Shown here piece after piece: positions 51,989 through 62,194 of a DNA stretch of 64,000 nucleotides. The stretch covers positions 1 to 64,000 of the forward strand of contig NZ_JARPVX010000004.1 in NCBI RefSeq assembly GCF_033947565.1, written 5' to 3'. The notes beneath the pieces are model-generated. The model was not told the DNA's origin, ran no database searches, and was given only the letters and a program-made list of their open reading frames with translations. Numbering within the stretch: position 1 is the stretch's first letter; each line of letters starts with the position of its first letter. Origin of the DNA: Lichenihabitans sp033947565 (GTDB lineage Bacteria > Pseudomonadota > Alphaproteobacteria > Rhizobiales > Beijerinckiaceae). The position numbers were made by a program, and so were the translations under genes.

Positions 51989-53521
51989 ATGGCGGCCATC
52001 CTCGAGATGCGGGGGATCACCAAGACGTTTCCGGGCGTCAAGGCGCTGGATAACGTCAACTTGAAGGTTCAGCCAGGCGAGATCCACGCACTGGTGGGCG
52101 AGAACGGCGCCGGGAAGTCGACGCTCATGAAGGTGCTCAGCGGCGTCTACCCGCATGGGACCTACGACGGTGACATCTTCTACGAAGGCAACCTGTCGAA
52201 ATTCCGCGACATCTCCGAAAGCGAGCATGTCGGCATCATCATCATCCATCAGGAGCTGGCGCTGGTGCCGCTCCTGTCGATCGCCGAGAACATCTTCCTC
52301 GGCAACGAAACATCGCGTTTCGGCGTTATCGACTGGGACCGCGCCTTTGCCCGCACCCGCGAGCTGCTGGCCACCGTCGGCCTCGCCGAAAACCCGGAAA
52401 CGCTGATCACCAACATCGGCGTCGGCAAGCAGCAGCTCGTCGAAATCGCCAAGGCCTTATCCAAGAAGGTCAAGCTGCTGATCCTCGACGAGCCCACCGC
52501 GAGCTTGTCCGAGAAGGACAGCGAAGCGCTGTTGCAGCTTTTGCTGCGCTTCAAGCAGCAGGGCATCTCGTCGATCCTGATCTCGCACAAGCTGAACGAG
52601 ATCTCGAAGGTGGCCGATCAGATCACCATCCTGCGTGACGGCACCACGGTCGAGACGCTCGACTGCCATGGCACGACCATCAACGAGGATCGCATCATCC
52701 AGGGCATGGTCGGGCGCGACATGGCGCACCGCTATCCGCCGCGCGAGCCGAAGATCGGCGACGTGCTGATGGAGGTAAAGAACTGGAACGCGCATCACCA
52801 CCTGCATGCCGACCGGTCGGTGGTAAAGAACGTCAACCTGACGGTCCGCAAGGGCGAGATCGTCGGCATCGCGGGCCTGATGGGCTCGGGCCGCACGGAG
52901 CTCGCCATGAGCGTGTTCGGGCGCTCCTACGGGCAGAACATCAGCGGCACCGTGCGGCTGGACGGGGTGGACGTCGATGTGTCCACCATCAACAAGGCGA
53001 TCGATGCCGGGATCGCCTATGTGACCGAGGATCGCAAGCAACTCGGCCTCGTGCTCGACGAGAACATCACCAAGAACACCACGCTGGCGAACCTTCCCCG
53101 CGTGTCGACGGCCATGGTGATCGACGAGGACAAGGAGTTCACGGTCGCGAGCGACTACCGTTCCAAGATGCGCATCCGATCGTTTGGCGTGACCCAGCAG
53201 ACCGTGAACCTCAGCGGCGGCAACCAGCAGAAGGTCGTGCTGTCGAAATGGCTCTTCACCGAGCCCAAGGTGCTGATCCTCGACGAGCCGACCCGCGGTA
53301 TCGATGTCGGCGCCAAATATGAGATTTATTCGATCATCAATGAGCTGGCCGACCAGGGCCGGGGCGTGCTGATGATCTCGTCGGAAATGCCCGAGCTCCT
53401 CGGCATGTGCGACCGCATCTACGTGATGAACGAGGGGCGGTTCGTTGGCGAATTCAAGGGCTCGGAAGCGAGCCAGGAATCCATCATGCGGTCGATCATG
53501 CGGTCGAAGGAGCTGAACTGA
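51989..53521 (+). CDS. gguA: Sugar ABC transporter ATPase GguA
   Basis: The 510-residue ATPase has two nucleotide-binding domains as in MmsA/AraG/XylG. The first has GENGAGKST and EIAKALSKKVKLLILDEPTA; the second has the relaxed loop GLMGSGRTEL, then LSGGNQQKVVLSKWL and LILDEPTRGIDVGAK. Its stop overlaps the gguB start (TGATG). It energises import of the sugar delivered by ChvE. Confidence 0.95.
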   Translation: MAAILEMRGITKTFPGVKALDNVNLKVQPGEIHALVGENGAGKSTLMKVLSGVYPHGTYDGDIFYEGNLSKFRDISESEHVGIIIIHQELALVPLLSIAENIFLGNETSRFGVIDWDRAFARTRELLATVGLAENPETLITNIGVGKQQLVEIAKALSKKVKLLILDEPTASLSEKDSEALLQLLLRFKQQGISSILISHKLNEISKVADQITILRDGTTVETLDCHGTTINEDRIIQGMVGRDMAHRYPPREPKIGDVLMEVKNWNAHHHLHADRSVVKNVNLTVRKGEIVGIAGLMGSGRTELAMSVFGRSYGQNISGTVRLDGVDVDVSTINKAIDAGIAYVTEDRKQLGLVLDENITKNTTLANLPRVSTAMVIDEDKEFTVASDYRSKMRIRSFGVTQQTVNLSGGNQQKVVLSKWLFTEPKVLILDEPTRGIDVGAKYEIYSIINELADQGRGVLMISSEMPELLGMCDRIYVMNEGRFVGEFKGSEASQESIMRSIMRSKELN

Positions 53522-54750
53522 TGACCGAGATCCCGGTGAACAAGACCATGACCTCAGCGCCCGGCTCCGTTCCGACGGCCAAGACCGACCCCGACGCGCC
53601 CGGCTGGCGCGGCATGCTGAAATCCGCGAGCTTCCGCGATTACGGCCTGATGATCGCCCTCGTGGTCATCATGTTGTTCTTCGAATACACGACCAACGGC
53701 GTGCTGTTCCAGCCGCTGAACCTCACCAACATCATCCTGCAGAACAGCTACGTCGTCGTCATGGCGCTCGGCATGTTGCTGATCATCGTGGCCGGGCACA
53801 TCGACCTGTCGATCGGTTCGATCGTCGGCTTCGTGGGTGCGCTCGCGGCCGTGTTGATGGTGAATTATCATCTCGACTGGGTGTCGGCGACGCTGATCTG
53901 CCTGGTGGTCGGTGCCATCATTGGGGCGGCGCAGGGCTATTTCGTCGCCTACTTCGGTATCCCGAGCTTCATCGTCACCTTGGCCGGCATGCTGGTCTTC
54001 CGCGGCCTCACCTTGGCGGTGTTGCAGGGCGCGTCGGTCGGTCCGTTCCCCGACATCTTTCAGCTGATCTCCAAGGGCTTTATCGCCAATGTGGCCGGGC
54101 CCTGGACCTCGGTGCTGATCGGGCTCGTGTTGTGGCTGATCCTGCTCGGCATGAGCTGGCGTCGTCGGACCGTGCAGCTCCATCACAGCGTCAAGGCCGA
54201 GGCGATGGGCTCCTTCCTGATCCGCAACGGCGTCATCGGCCTCGTGATCCTGGCCTTCGCCTATCAGATGAGTTCCTATCGAGGCCTGCCGAACGTGCTG
54301 ATCATCATGTTCGTGCTGGTGATGCTGTACCGGTTCGTCACCAACAAGACGACGATCGGCCGTCGCATCTACGCGCTCGGTGGCAACGCCAAGGCGGCGA
54401 AGCTGTCGGGCATCAAGACCGAGCGCCTGACCTTTCTGACCTTCGCCAATATGGGCGTGCTGGCGGGATTGGCCGGCATGATCTTCGCAGCGCGTCTCAA
54501 CACCGCGACCCCGAAGGGGGGCCTTGGCTTCGAGCTCGACGTCATCGCGGCCTGCTTCATCGGCGGCGCTTCGGCGGCCGGCGGCGTCGGCAAGGTGTCG
54601 GGCGTGGTGATCGGAGCCTTCATCATCGGTGTGATGAACAACGGCATGTCGATCATGGGCATCGGCATCGACTACCAGCAGGTCATCAAGGGTTTGGTGT
54701 TGCTCGCCGCCGTCTGCCTCGACGTCTACAACAAGAACAAGTCAGTCTGA
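53521..54750 (+). CDS. gguB: Sugar ABC transporter permease GguB
   Basis: The 409-residue permease has an N-terminal cytoplasmic tail of about 40 residues and roughly ten helices. HIDLSIGSIVGFVGA, FGIPSFIVTLAGMLVFRGL and the late GNAKAAKLSGI are family motifs. It is the last gene of the operon; a hairpin terminator follows. Confidence 0.95.
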   Translation: MTEIPVNKTMTSAPGSVPTAKTDPDAPGWRGMLKSASFRDYGLMIALVVIMLFFEYTTNGVLFQPLNLTNIILQNSYVVVMALGMLLIIVAGHIDLSIGSIVGFVGALAAVLMVNYHLDWVSATLICLVVGAIIGAAQGYFVAYFGIPSFIVTLAGMLVFRGLTLAVLQGASVGPFPDIFQLISKGFIANVAGPWTSVLIGLVLWLILLGMSWRRRTVQLHHSVKAEAMGSFLIRNGVIGLVILAFAYQMSSYRGLPNVLIIMFVLVMLYRFVTNKTTIGRRIYALGGNAKAAKLSGIKTERLTFLTFANMGVLAGLAGMIFAARLNTATPKGGLGFELDVIAACFIGGASAAGGVGKVSGVVIGAFIIGVMNNGMSIMGIGIDYQQVIKGLVLLAAVCLDVYNKNKSV

Positions 54751-54764
54751 GCAAATCGATCCAG

Positions 54765-54790
54765 CCCCATGCCATTTGGCGTGGGGAATT
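54765..54790 (+). terminator. Hairpin terminator after gguB
   Basis: CCCCATGCC-ATTT-GGCGTGGGG forms a 9-bp stem with one T-G pair, followed by AATT. A second hairpin (TGACGGAG/CTCCGTCA) lies at 54793-54814. Confidence 0.55.
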
Positions 54791-54882
54791 CGTGACGGAG
54801 TGAACTCTCCGTCAGTATCGCGCCGCTTGCCCACGTCGGGTCGCCTGCTAGTCTCAGTTTAGGCTGGCAGGCGAGGCTCTTC

Positions 54883-56421
54883 ATGGTCGTACGTGTGGCG
54901 ACGGTGGCGTTCGAAGGCATCGAAGCCCGTCCGGTCGACGTTCAGGTCCACATCGCCAACGGCACGGTGATGTTCACCGTCGTAGGGCTTGGCGACAAAG
55001 CCGTAGCGGAATCGCGCGAGCGGGTGCGGGCCGCTCTCATCGCCTCCGGCTTGGCGCTTCCGGCCAAGCGCATCACCGTCAATCTGGCACCGGCCGACCT
55101 GCCCAAGGAAGGCAGCCACTACGACCTGCCCATCGCGCTCGGCGTCATGGCGGCCATCGGCGCCATCCCGCCGGACGCGCTTGCGGGCTATACGGTCATC
55201 GGGGAACTGGCACTCGATGGAACGCTCAGCCCCGTGGCCGGCGTGCTGCCCGCCGCCGTCGCGGCCAACGGGCGGGATCATGGCCTGATCTGCCCGCAGG
55301 CGTGTGGCCCCGAGGCCGCCTGGGCGTCGCGAGACCTCGACGTGCTGGCGCCGTCCTCGCTGATCCAGCTCGCCAATCATTTCAAGGGAACCCAGGTGCT
55401 GTCGCGCCCCGAGCCCGCGATGCGCCCGGCGGCGCTTGGCCTGCCGGACCTGCGGGACGTCAAGGGTCAGGACGGCGCCAAGCGCGCCCTGGAGATCGCC
55501 GCGGCCGGCGGCCACAACATCTTGATGAATGGACCCCCCGGGGCCGGCAAGTCCATGTTGGCGGCGCGCCTGCCGTCGATCCTGCCGCCACTCGACCCGC
55601 GCGAACTGCTCGAAGTGTCGATGATCCATTCGGTCGCCGGCTTGCTGGCCGATGGGCAACTGAGCGACCGACGACCGTTCCGCGCCCCGCATCATTCGGC
55701 CTCGATGCCGGCGCTCGTCGGTGGGGGCATTCATGCGCGGCCGGGCGAGATCTCGCTGGCCCATCACGGCGTGCTGTTCCTCGATGAGCTGCCCGAGTTC
55801 TCCGCCCCGGTGCTCGATTCGTTGCGCCAACCGCTCGAAACGGGAACGGTGTCGATCTCCCGCGCCAATGCCCGCGTCACCTACCCGGCCCGCTTCCAGC
55901 TCGTCGCCGCCATGAACCCGTGCCGCTGCGGCTACGCCCAGCAGCCCGACCAGACCTGCCGGCGTCAGCCGCCCGAGCGCTGCATGGCGCAATACCTGTC
56001 CCGCTTGTCCGGGCCGCTGCTCGACCGCATCGACCTGCAGATCGACGTGCCCCCTGTGTCGGCCGCCGACCTCATCCTGCCGCCGCCGACCGAAGGGTCG
56101 GCCGAGGCCCGGGCCAGGGTGGCGGCGGCGCGGCAGCGTCAATCCGAGCGCTACCTCGCGGCTGGCCTGCCGCCTGCCACCACCAATGCCTCGGCGCCCG
56201 CCACGGCCGTCGAGGCGGCGGTGGCGATGACCGGGGAGGCGGAAGCCTTTCTGCGCAAGGCTTCGGAGAGAACCCAGATGACGGCGCGCGGCTTCCACCG
56301 GCTGTTGCGGCTGGCCCGCACGCTAGCCGATCTGGACGGTTCGGTGCCGGTCGCCCGCGCCCATCTGGCGGAAGCCCTGTCCTACCGGCGCACACCGACG
56401 CGGCTGCCGGCGCCCGCTTAA
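54883..56421 (+). CDS. comM: YifB/ComM family Mg-chelatase-like AAA+ ATPase
   Basis: ComM is a hexameric helicase for branch migration in natural transformation. The 512-residue product has an N-terminal Lon-protease-like fold (1-180, GLGDKAVAESRERVRAAL), Walker A GPPGAGKSML, MCM-type FRAPHHSASM, and VLFLDELPEFS. A C-terminal cysteine cluster follows at CRCGYAQQPDQTC. The stop overlaps the first half of a CtrA-type site. Confidence 0.93.
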   Translation: MVVRVATVAFEGIEARPVDVQVHIANGTVMFTVVGLGDKAVAESRERVRAALIASGLALPAKRITVNLAPADLPKEGSHYDLPIALGVMAAIGAIPPDALAGYTVIGELALDGTLSPVAGVLPAAVAANGRDHGLICPQACGPEAAWASRDLDVLAPSSLIQLANHFKGTQVLSRPEPAMRPAALGLPDLRDVKGQDGAKRALEIAAAGGHNILMNGPPGAGKSMLAARLPSILPPLDPRELLEVSMIHSVAGLLADGQLSDRRPFRAPHHSASMPALVGGGIHARPGEISLAHHGVLFLDELPEFSAPVLDSLRQPLETGTVSISRANARVTYPARFQLVAAMNPCRCGYAQQPDQTCRRQPPERCMAQYLSRLSGPLLDRIDLQIDVPPVSAADLILPPPTEGSAEARARVAAARQRQSERYLAAGLPPATTNASAPATAVEAAVAMTGEAEAFLRKASERTQMTARGFHRLLRLARTLADLDGSVPVARAHLAEALSYRRTPTRLPAPA

Positions 56422-56432
56422 GCAGAGGTTAA
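56418..56432 (+). promoter_or_regulatory. CtrA-type binding site upstream of hybrid kinase
   Basis: TTAA-GCAGAGG-TTAA is a perfect pair of half-sites with the 7-base spacer. The first overlaps the comM stop codon. It lies 106 bases before the kinase start. Match seen; binding inferred. Confidence 0.6.
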
Positions 56433-56538
56433 GGCGATGCCAACAAAGCGGATCGATCGGGGAACGCCGACGCAACGAAGCTCCCTCTAGGGTCGCCCCA
56501 CAGCGCGGCCGATGCACGGCAGGCTGGGAGGAGCGCCC

Positions 56539-58257
<1,719 letters not shown>

Positions 58258-58604
58258 TCGGAACCTGACCGTATCGGCCGGTTGTCCCGATTGCGCCCGC
58301 AGGGCTGTGCGATCCGCGATTCGGCTGCGATTTCGCCACGGAACCGTCGTCTTGGCTTGTTTGAACGGACCCCGCCGCCACGCGCCGGAAATGCTCCCGG
58401 TTGGTCCGGCCTCCGTCATGGCCGCTTAGGCTGCCATTAACCAAACTCGGTTTCAGTAGGGCTGTGGCGAAACTGGCTCGTTTCCGAGAACGGGCGCCCG
58501 ATGCATCGCTGGAACGGCCGCGCTCGCGCGGTCCCTGGAGATCGCACCGGACGCATCGGCGGAACCTGCAACAGGATCGCGGACCGGTCCTAGGGCTCTG
58601 GTGA
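58258..58604. other. Noncoding region before the Tlde1 gene
   Basis: These 347 bases hold no gene I can support. There is an AT-rich spot with CCATTAACCAAACTCGGTTT (58433-58452), containing a single TTAACC half-site and an AAAC/GTTT partial inverted repeat, plausibly the promoter region. Confidence 0.55.
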
Positions 58605-59768
58605 ATGACGGACGCGACCTTCTATACGGCCTATGACGACATGCCGCCGGTGATCCGGTTGCGCCGTGGCCGCAAGGCGCGTCGTAGCGGCGGCGCCGTC
58701 GCTCCCCGGTGGGTGCTGGCCACCGGGCTGACGATCGTCAGCGCACTACCGGCTCTCGCTCCGGGCCACCGACACGGGCCGGCCGTCGTGGCTCAGACCC
58801 CCTCGCCCTTGCAGACTGCCGCGGCCTTGCCGATGCCGCCGCAGATCGCCACCGGGCCTTTGCTGCAGGCGGCCTACCTGGCTGGGGCTCCCCTCGGCTT
58901 CGATGCCGCCGCCCCGCTGCCGACGCGCTTCATCTCCGCCGACACGCCTGTCATCACGGCGACGGCCGAAGCCGCGGCTCCGACACCGCAGCGCGCCGCC
59001 CTCGTCGCATCCGCCGTCGAGCCCGCGACTCCCGGCCCGCAGGCCATGGCAGCGGCCGACCAGGACGACGACGAGGCCATCCTGCCGCCCGTCCGTACCA
59101 CGCCGCTCATCGTCGCCGATGTGCCGGTGCCGATGCCGCGGCCGAGCGACTTCGCCCCGACCGTGACGCATCTGCCGCCATTCCGGGCCGACCGCCCTGT
59201 GGTGGCGACTGCCAAGACCATGCCGCCCGCCGCCCGCCCGACCGTGACGGCCGACAACCGGGGCTTCCTCGAAAAATTCTTCAGCATGGGCGGGCAGGCG
59301 CCCGCCACTCCGGCCCTTGGCTATGCGGCCCCGGAAGATGGGTTCTTCTCGTCGCTCCGCGGCGGCGGGGAAAACCCGACGCGCGGCTACGGTTCCGCCA
59401 CCGCGGTCTACGAGATCGCCAGCCACACCGTGTTCATGCCGGACGGCAGCCGGCTGGAGGCTCATTCGGGCCTCGGCGCCCGGCTCGACGATCCGCGTTT
59501 CGTGCATGAGCGGATGCGGGGCCCGACGCCGCCCGCCACCTACTCGCTGACCATGCGCGAAAGCCTCTTCCACGGCGTGCAGGCTTTGCGCCTCAGCCCG
59601 ATCGACAGCGGCGTATATGGGCGCAATGGCCTGCTGGCCCACACCTACATGCTGGGCCCGAAAGGCGACTCGAACGGCTGCGTGTCGTTCCGCAACTACC
59701 AGGCGTTCCTGCGCGCCTTCCAGAGTGGCGACATCAGGCGCTTGGTGGTTGTGGCAAAGCTGTCCTGA
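58605..59768 (+). CDS. Tlde1 (DUF2778) domain protein with Pro/Ala-rich linker
   Basis: The 387-residue product has an N-terminal membrane anchor (about 34-52), then about 170 residues rich in Pro and Ala spanning the periplasm, and a C-terminal DUF2778/Tlde1 domain (about 260-387). Seen in the latter are HTYMLGPKGDSNGCVSFRNY, an L,D-transpeptidase-like His/Ser-Gly-Cys pattern, and FLRAFQSGDIRRLVVVAKL. Relatives act on peptidoglycan cross-links, some as type VI effectors. No secretion genes or immunity partner are nearby, so a housekeeping cell-wall role is likelier. Confidence 0.8.
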   Translation: MTDATFYTAYDDMPPVIRLRRGRKARRSGGAVAPRWVLATGLTIVSALPALAPGHRHGPAVVAQTPSPLQTAAALPMPPQIATGPLLQAAYLAGAPLGFDAAAPLPTRFISADTPVITATAEAAAPTPQRAALVASAVEPATPGPQAMAAADQDDDEAILPPVRTTPLIVADVPVPMPRPSDFAPTVTHLPPFRADRPVVATAKTMPPAARPTVTADNRGFLEKFFSMGGQAPATPALGYAAPEDGFFSSLRGGGENPTRGYGSATAVYEIASHTVFMPDGSRLEAHSGLGARLDDPRFVHERMRGPTPPATYSLTMRESLFHGVQALRLSPIDSGVYGRNGLLAHTYMLGPKGDSNGCVSFRNYQAFLRAFQSGDIRRLVVVAKLS

Positions 59769-61125
59769 GCCGCGTCCAGCGCCAATATAATAGCGCCGCC
59801 GTGGCGCAAAGGCCGGCCGTCAAGCCGACCCAGACACCAGGGGCGGCGGCCCGCACCGCCAGGGCGGCCGCCATCGGCAGGCCGACACCCCAATAGCCGA
59901 GAAGCGCGATCACCATCGGCCCCCGGCTGTCCCGCAGGCCACGCAGCATGCCCGACAGCACCACCTGGGCGCCATCGGCCAGCTGGAACAGCCCCGCGAT
60001 GCCGAGCAGCACCGCCGCCGAAGCGGCCACCTGGGCGCCGCCCTCTTCTCGCGCATCGACGAAAAGCGCGATCAAGGGTGCAGGCAGTCCGATCAGCAAC
60101 AGCGCCGATACGGCCATGGTACCGATGCCGAGCATCAGGGCCACGGCGCCAGCCCGGCCGACCGCAGCGCCATCATGGGCGCCCGCCGCCTTGCCGACCC
60201 GCACGGTCGCGGCTTGGGCGATGCCGAGCGGCACCATGAAGGTGAAGGAGGCGATCTGTAGCGCGATGGCATGCGACGCCAGCGCGGCCACGTCGTAATG
60301 GCCGATCAAGGCCGTGGCGGCCGTGAACATGCCGACTTCGAGCATGATGCCGATGCCGATAGGGCCGCCGAGGCGCCACAAATCCGCACAGGCCCGAAAC
60401 GGCGGCCGTCCGAACCCGGGCACGATCCGGAAGGGACGGATGTGCCGATCGAGCATCGTCACGGCCAGCAATCCCCCGGCCATCACGATATTCGACGTGA
60501 CGGTGGCGATGGCCGACCCGTTGATTCCCATGGCCGGCAGGCCGGCATGTCCGTCGATCAACAACCAGTTCAACAATGCGTTGAGCGGCACGGCCGCGAG
60601 GCCGATCACCACAGTCCAGCGCGGGCGCTCGAGCGCCGCCAGCACGGAGCGCAGCGACAGGTAGATGAGGGCCGGCAGCAGCGACCATTGCAGCACGTGC
60701 AGGTAGGATGCTGCGGCGGCACTGAGCTGCGGGTCTTGCCCGGCCAGCCGGAACAATGGCTCGCACCACCAGAGCAGCACCCAGATCGGTACCACCAGGG
60801 CGAGGCTGTTCCACAGGCCCCCTTGCGCCAGGCGACCGATGGCGCGGGCCCGGTCAGGCGAAGCCTCGCCGCGCTCCCGCGCGATGAGGGGCGACACGGC
60901 AGCCGCAAGCCCGATGCCGAACATCAAGCAAAGATTGTAGAAGGCCAGCGCGATTGTGCTGGCCGCCAGCGCCTCGGGCGCGATGCGGCCGATCATGGCG
61001 GCGTTGGTGAGGTTCAGCGCCATTTCGATGGCGTTGGTCAGGATCAAGGGGACGCCGAGCCCGAGACAGGCCCGAAACTCGTCCCGCCAGGGTGTGGCGG
61101 CCATACGGGTCGATACGAAAAGCAT
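59734..61125 (-). CDS. MATE family efflux transporter (NorM-like)
   Basis: The 463-residue exporter has twelve predicted helices in two halves. GVPLILTNAIEMALNLTNAA is the first helix region, with MIGRIAPEALAAST next; PLGIAQAATVRVGKAAGA is in the second half. It uses Na+ or H+ to expel cations and drugs. Its end overlaps the Tlde1 gene's end by 35 bases on the opposite strand. Start at 61125 or the ATG at 61104. Confidence 0.92.
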   Translation of the reverse strand: MLFVSTRMAATPWRDEFRACLGLGVPLILTNAIEMALNLTNAAMIGRIAPEALAASTIALAFYNLCLMFGIGLAAAVSPLIARERGEASPDRARAIGRLAQGGLWNSLALVVPIWVLLWWCEPLFRLAGQDPQLSAAAASYLHVLQWSLLPALIYLSLRSVLAALERPRWTVVIGLAAVPLNALLNWLLIDGHAGLPAMGINGSAIATVTSNIVMAGGLLAVTMLDRHIRPFRIVPGFGRPPFRACADLWRLGGPIGIGIMLEVGMFTAATALIGHYDVAALASHAIALQIASFTFMVPLGIAQAATVRVGKAAGAHDGAAVGRAGAVALMLGIGTMAVSALLLIGLPAPLIALFVDAREEGGAQVAASAAVLLGIAGLFQLADGAQVVLSGMLRGLRDSRGPMVIALLGYWGVGLPMAAALAVRAAAPGVWVGLTAGLCATAALLYWRWTRLRTALPQPPSA

Positions 61126-61270
61126 GCCTTTCCATACGACCCGCGGCCCCCGGAGGCCATGCCTATCGGCCAGTACGGGATGCGGTCAGCGGTCCTGCGA
61201 CGACGTAGGCCCGTTCAAGCTTATCAATGGGGCGGGCCGCGCCGTCGGCAGGCGATGCTGATGCTGCGCC

Positions 61271-61495
61271 TCAACAGCCGTTGCAGATGGTCATCATGCG
61301 ATCGATGCGCTTGATCTCCGCATCGATGGCGCGGTCGCTGGAAACGGGGTCACGTGCCGCATCCGGTCCACGCTGCGCCTTGGCGTGAACGGCATGGATC
61401 GGCTTCTCCCCTGCGGTCGTCTCGGCGCTCTGGGCAAAGCTCGCCCCGGAACTCAGGCAGAGCAGCCCGGACATCAGGATCGTCGCGATTTTCAT
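61271..61495 (-). CDS. Small secreted protein, unknown
   Basis: The 74-residue precursor has a clear signal peptide (MKIATILMSGLLCLSSGASF, cleavage near AQSA). The mature 52 residues or so are charged and end in a helix and CNGC. GGGAGG lies about 9 bases before the ATG. The signal peptide, ribosome site and isolated position support a real gene. No family was recognised; the C-terminal cysteine pair could bind metal or form a disulfide. Confidence 0.7.
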   Translation of the reverse strand: MKIATILMSGLLCLSSGASFAQSAETTAGEKPIHAVHAKAQRGPDAARDPVSSDRAIDAEIKRIDRMMTICNGC

Positions 61496-61618
61496 CGTCT
61501 CATCCTCCCTGGTCGCGGGCAGGCTTGGCCCGCAAAGGAAAGATTAGGCTCGCGCCAGAAAGGCGTCGATGGAGCTGCGATCAGGTCTTCGTGATGATCG
61601 GCGGCGACGAATTCGGTT

Positions 61619-62182
61619 CTAGTCGAACAGGTGCGGGCAACGAAGGCGTAGCGCCTGCGACAGTGCAAAGGTCTTCATGTCGGCCGGCGTGCGGCCCTCA
61701 AGAATGGCCGTCAGGTCTGCCAGGGGCGTCTCGACCACGGTGATGTTTTCGTTCTCTTCCAGCAGGCCGCCGCCCGGTCCGGTGCGATCGGACACGCCAT
61801 AGGGTGCGAGGTAGAGCGAGATACGTTCGGTCGACAGGCCGGGGCAGCTCCACAGCGTGGCCACGAACTCGAGAGTGCCGAGACGAACGCCGGCTTCCTC
61901 CTCGGCTTCGCGACGGATGGCGGCTTCGGGCGCCTCGCCGGGCTCGATCAGGCCCGCCGGAACTTCCAGCAAGGCCGGCGCCTGGACGAACAGCACCGGG
62001 GCGCGGGGCATGCTGACGAGAAGAACGACCCGGCGTTCCGGGTCGTAAGGCAGCACCGCGACGGCGGTGCCATGATCCTCCACCTCGCGGGTAAAGGTCT
62101 GCGCGCCGTCGCTGAGGGTCAGTTTATGGATCGTGGTCCAGCCGCGATAGACTTCCTTCCGCCCCTCGATCGTGACCGTCAT
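61619..62182 (-). CDS. Nudix hydrolase, ADP-sugar pyrophosphatase type
   Basis: The 187-residue protein has a full Nudix box (GLIEPGEAPEAAIRREAEEE, then AGV) near the middle, with Pro-Gly and LWSCPGLSTERISLYLA downstream as in ADP-ribose/GDP-mannose pyrophosphatases. It lies 12 bases upstream of nothing on its strand but follows hpnE by 12 bases, so it may be read from the hpn transcript. Exact substrate unknown. Confidence 0.88.
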   Translation of the reverse strand: MTVTIEGRKEVYRGWTTIHKLTLSDGAQTFTREVEDHGTAVAVLPYDPERRVVLLVSMPRAPVLFVQAPALLEVPAGLIEPGEAPEAAIRREAEEEAGVRLGTLEFVATLWSCPGLSTERISLYLAPYGVSDRTGPGGGLLEENENITVVETPLADLTAILEGRTPADMKTFALSQALRLRCPHLFD

Positions 62183-62194
62183 GCGGGCGCCCCT

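Noticed and set aside
58433..58452. CtrA site before the Tlde1 gene
   Set aside because: Only a single TTAACC half-site; the second half at the 7-base gap is absent.
58605..59768. Tlde1-domain protein as a type VI toxin
   Set aside because: No secretion genes, spike or immunity gene nearby, and it has a membrane anchor; wall enzyme is more likely.
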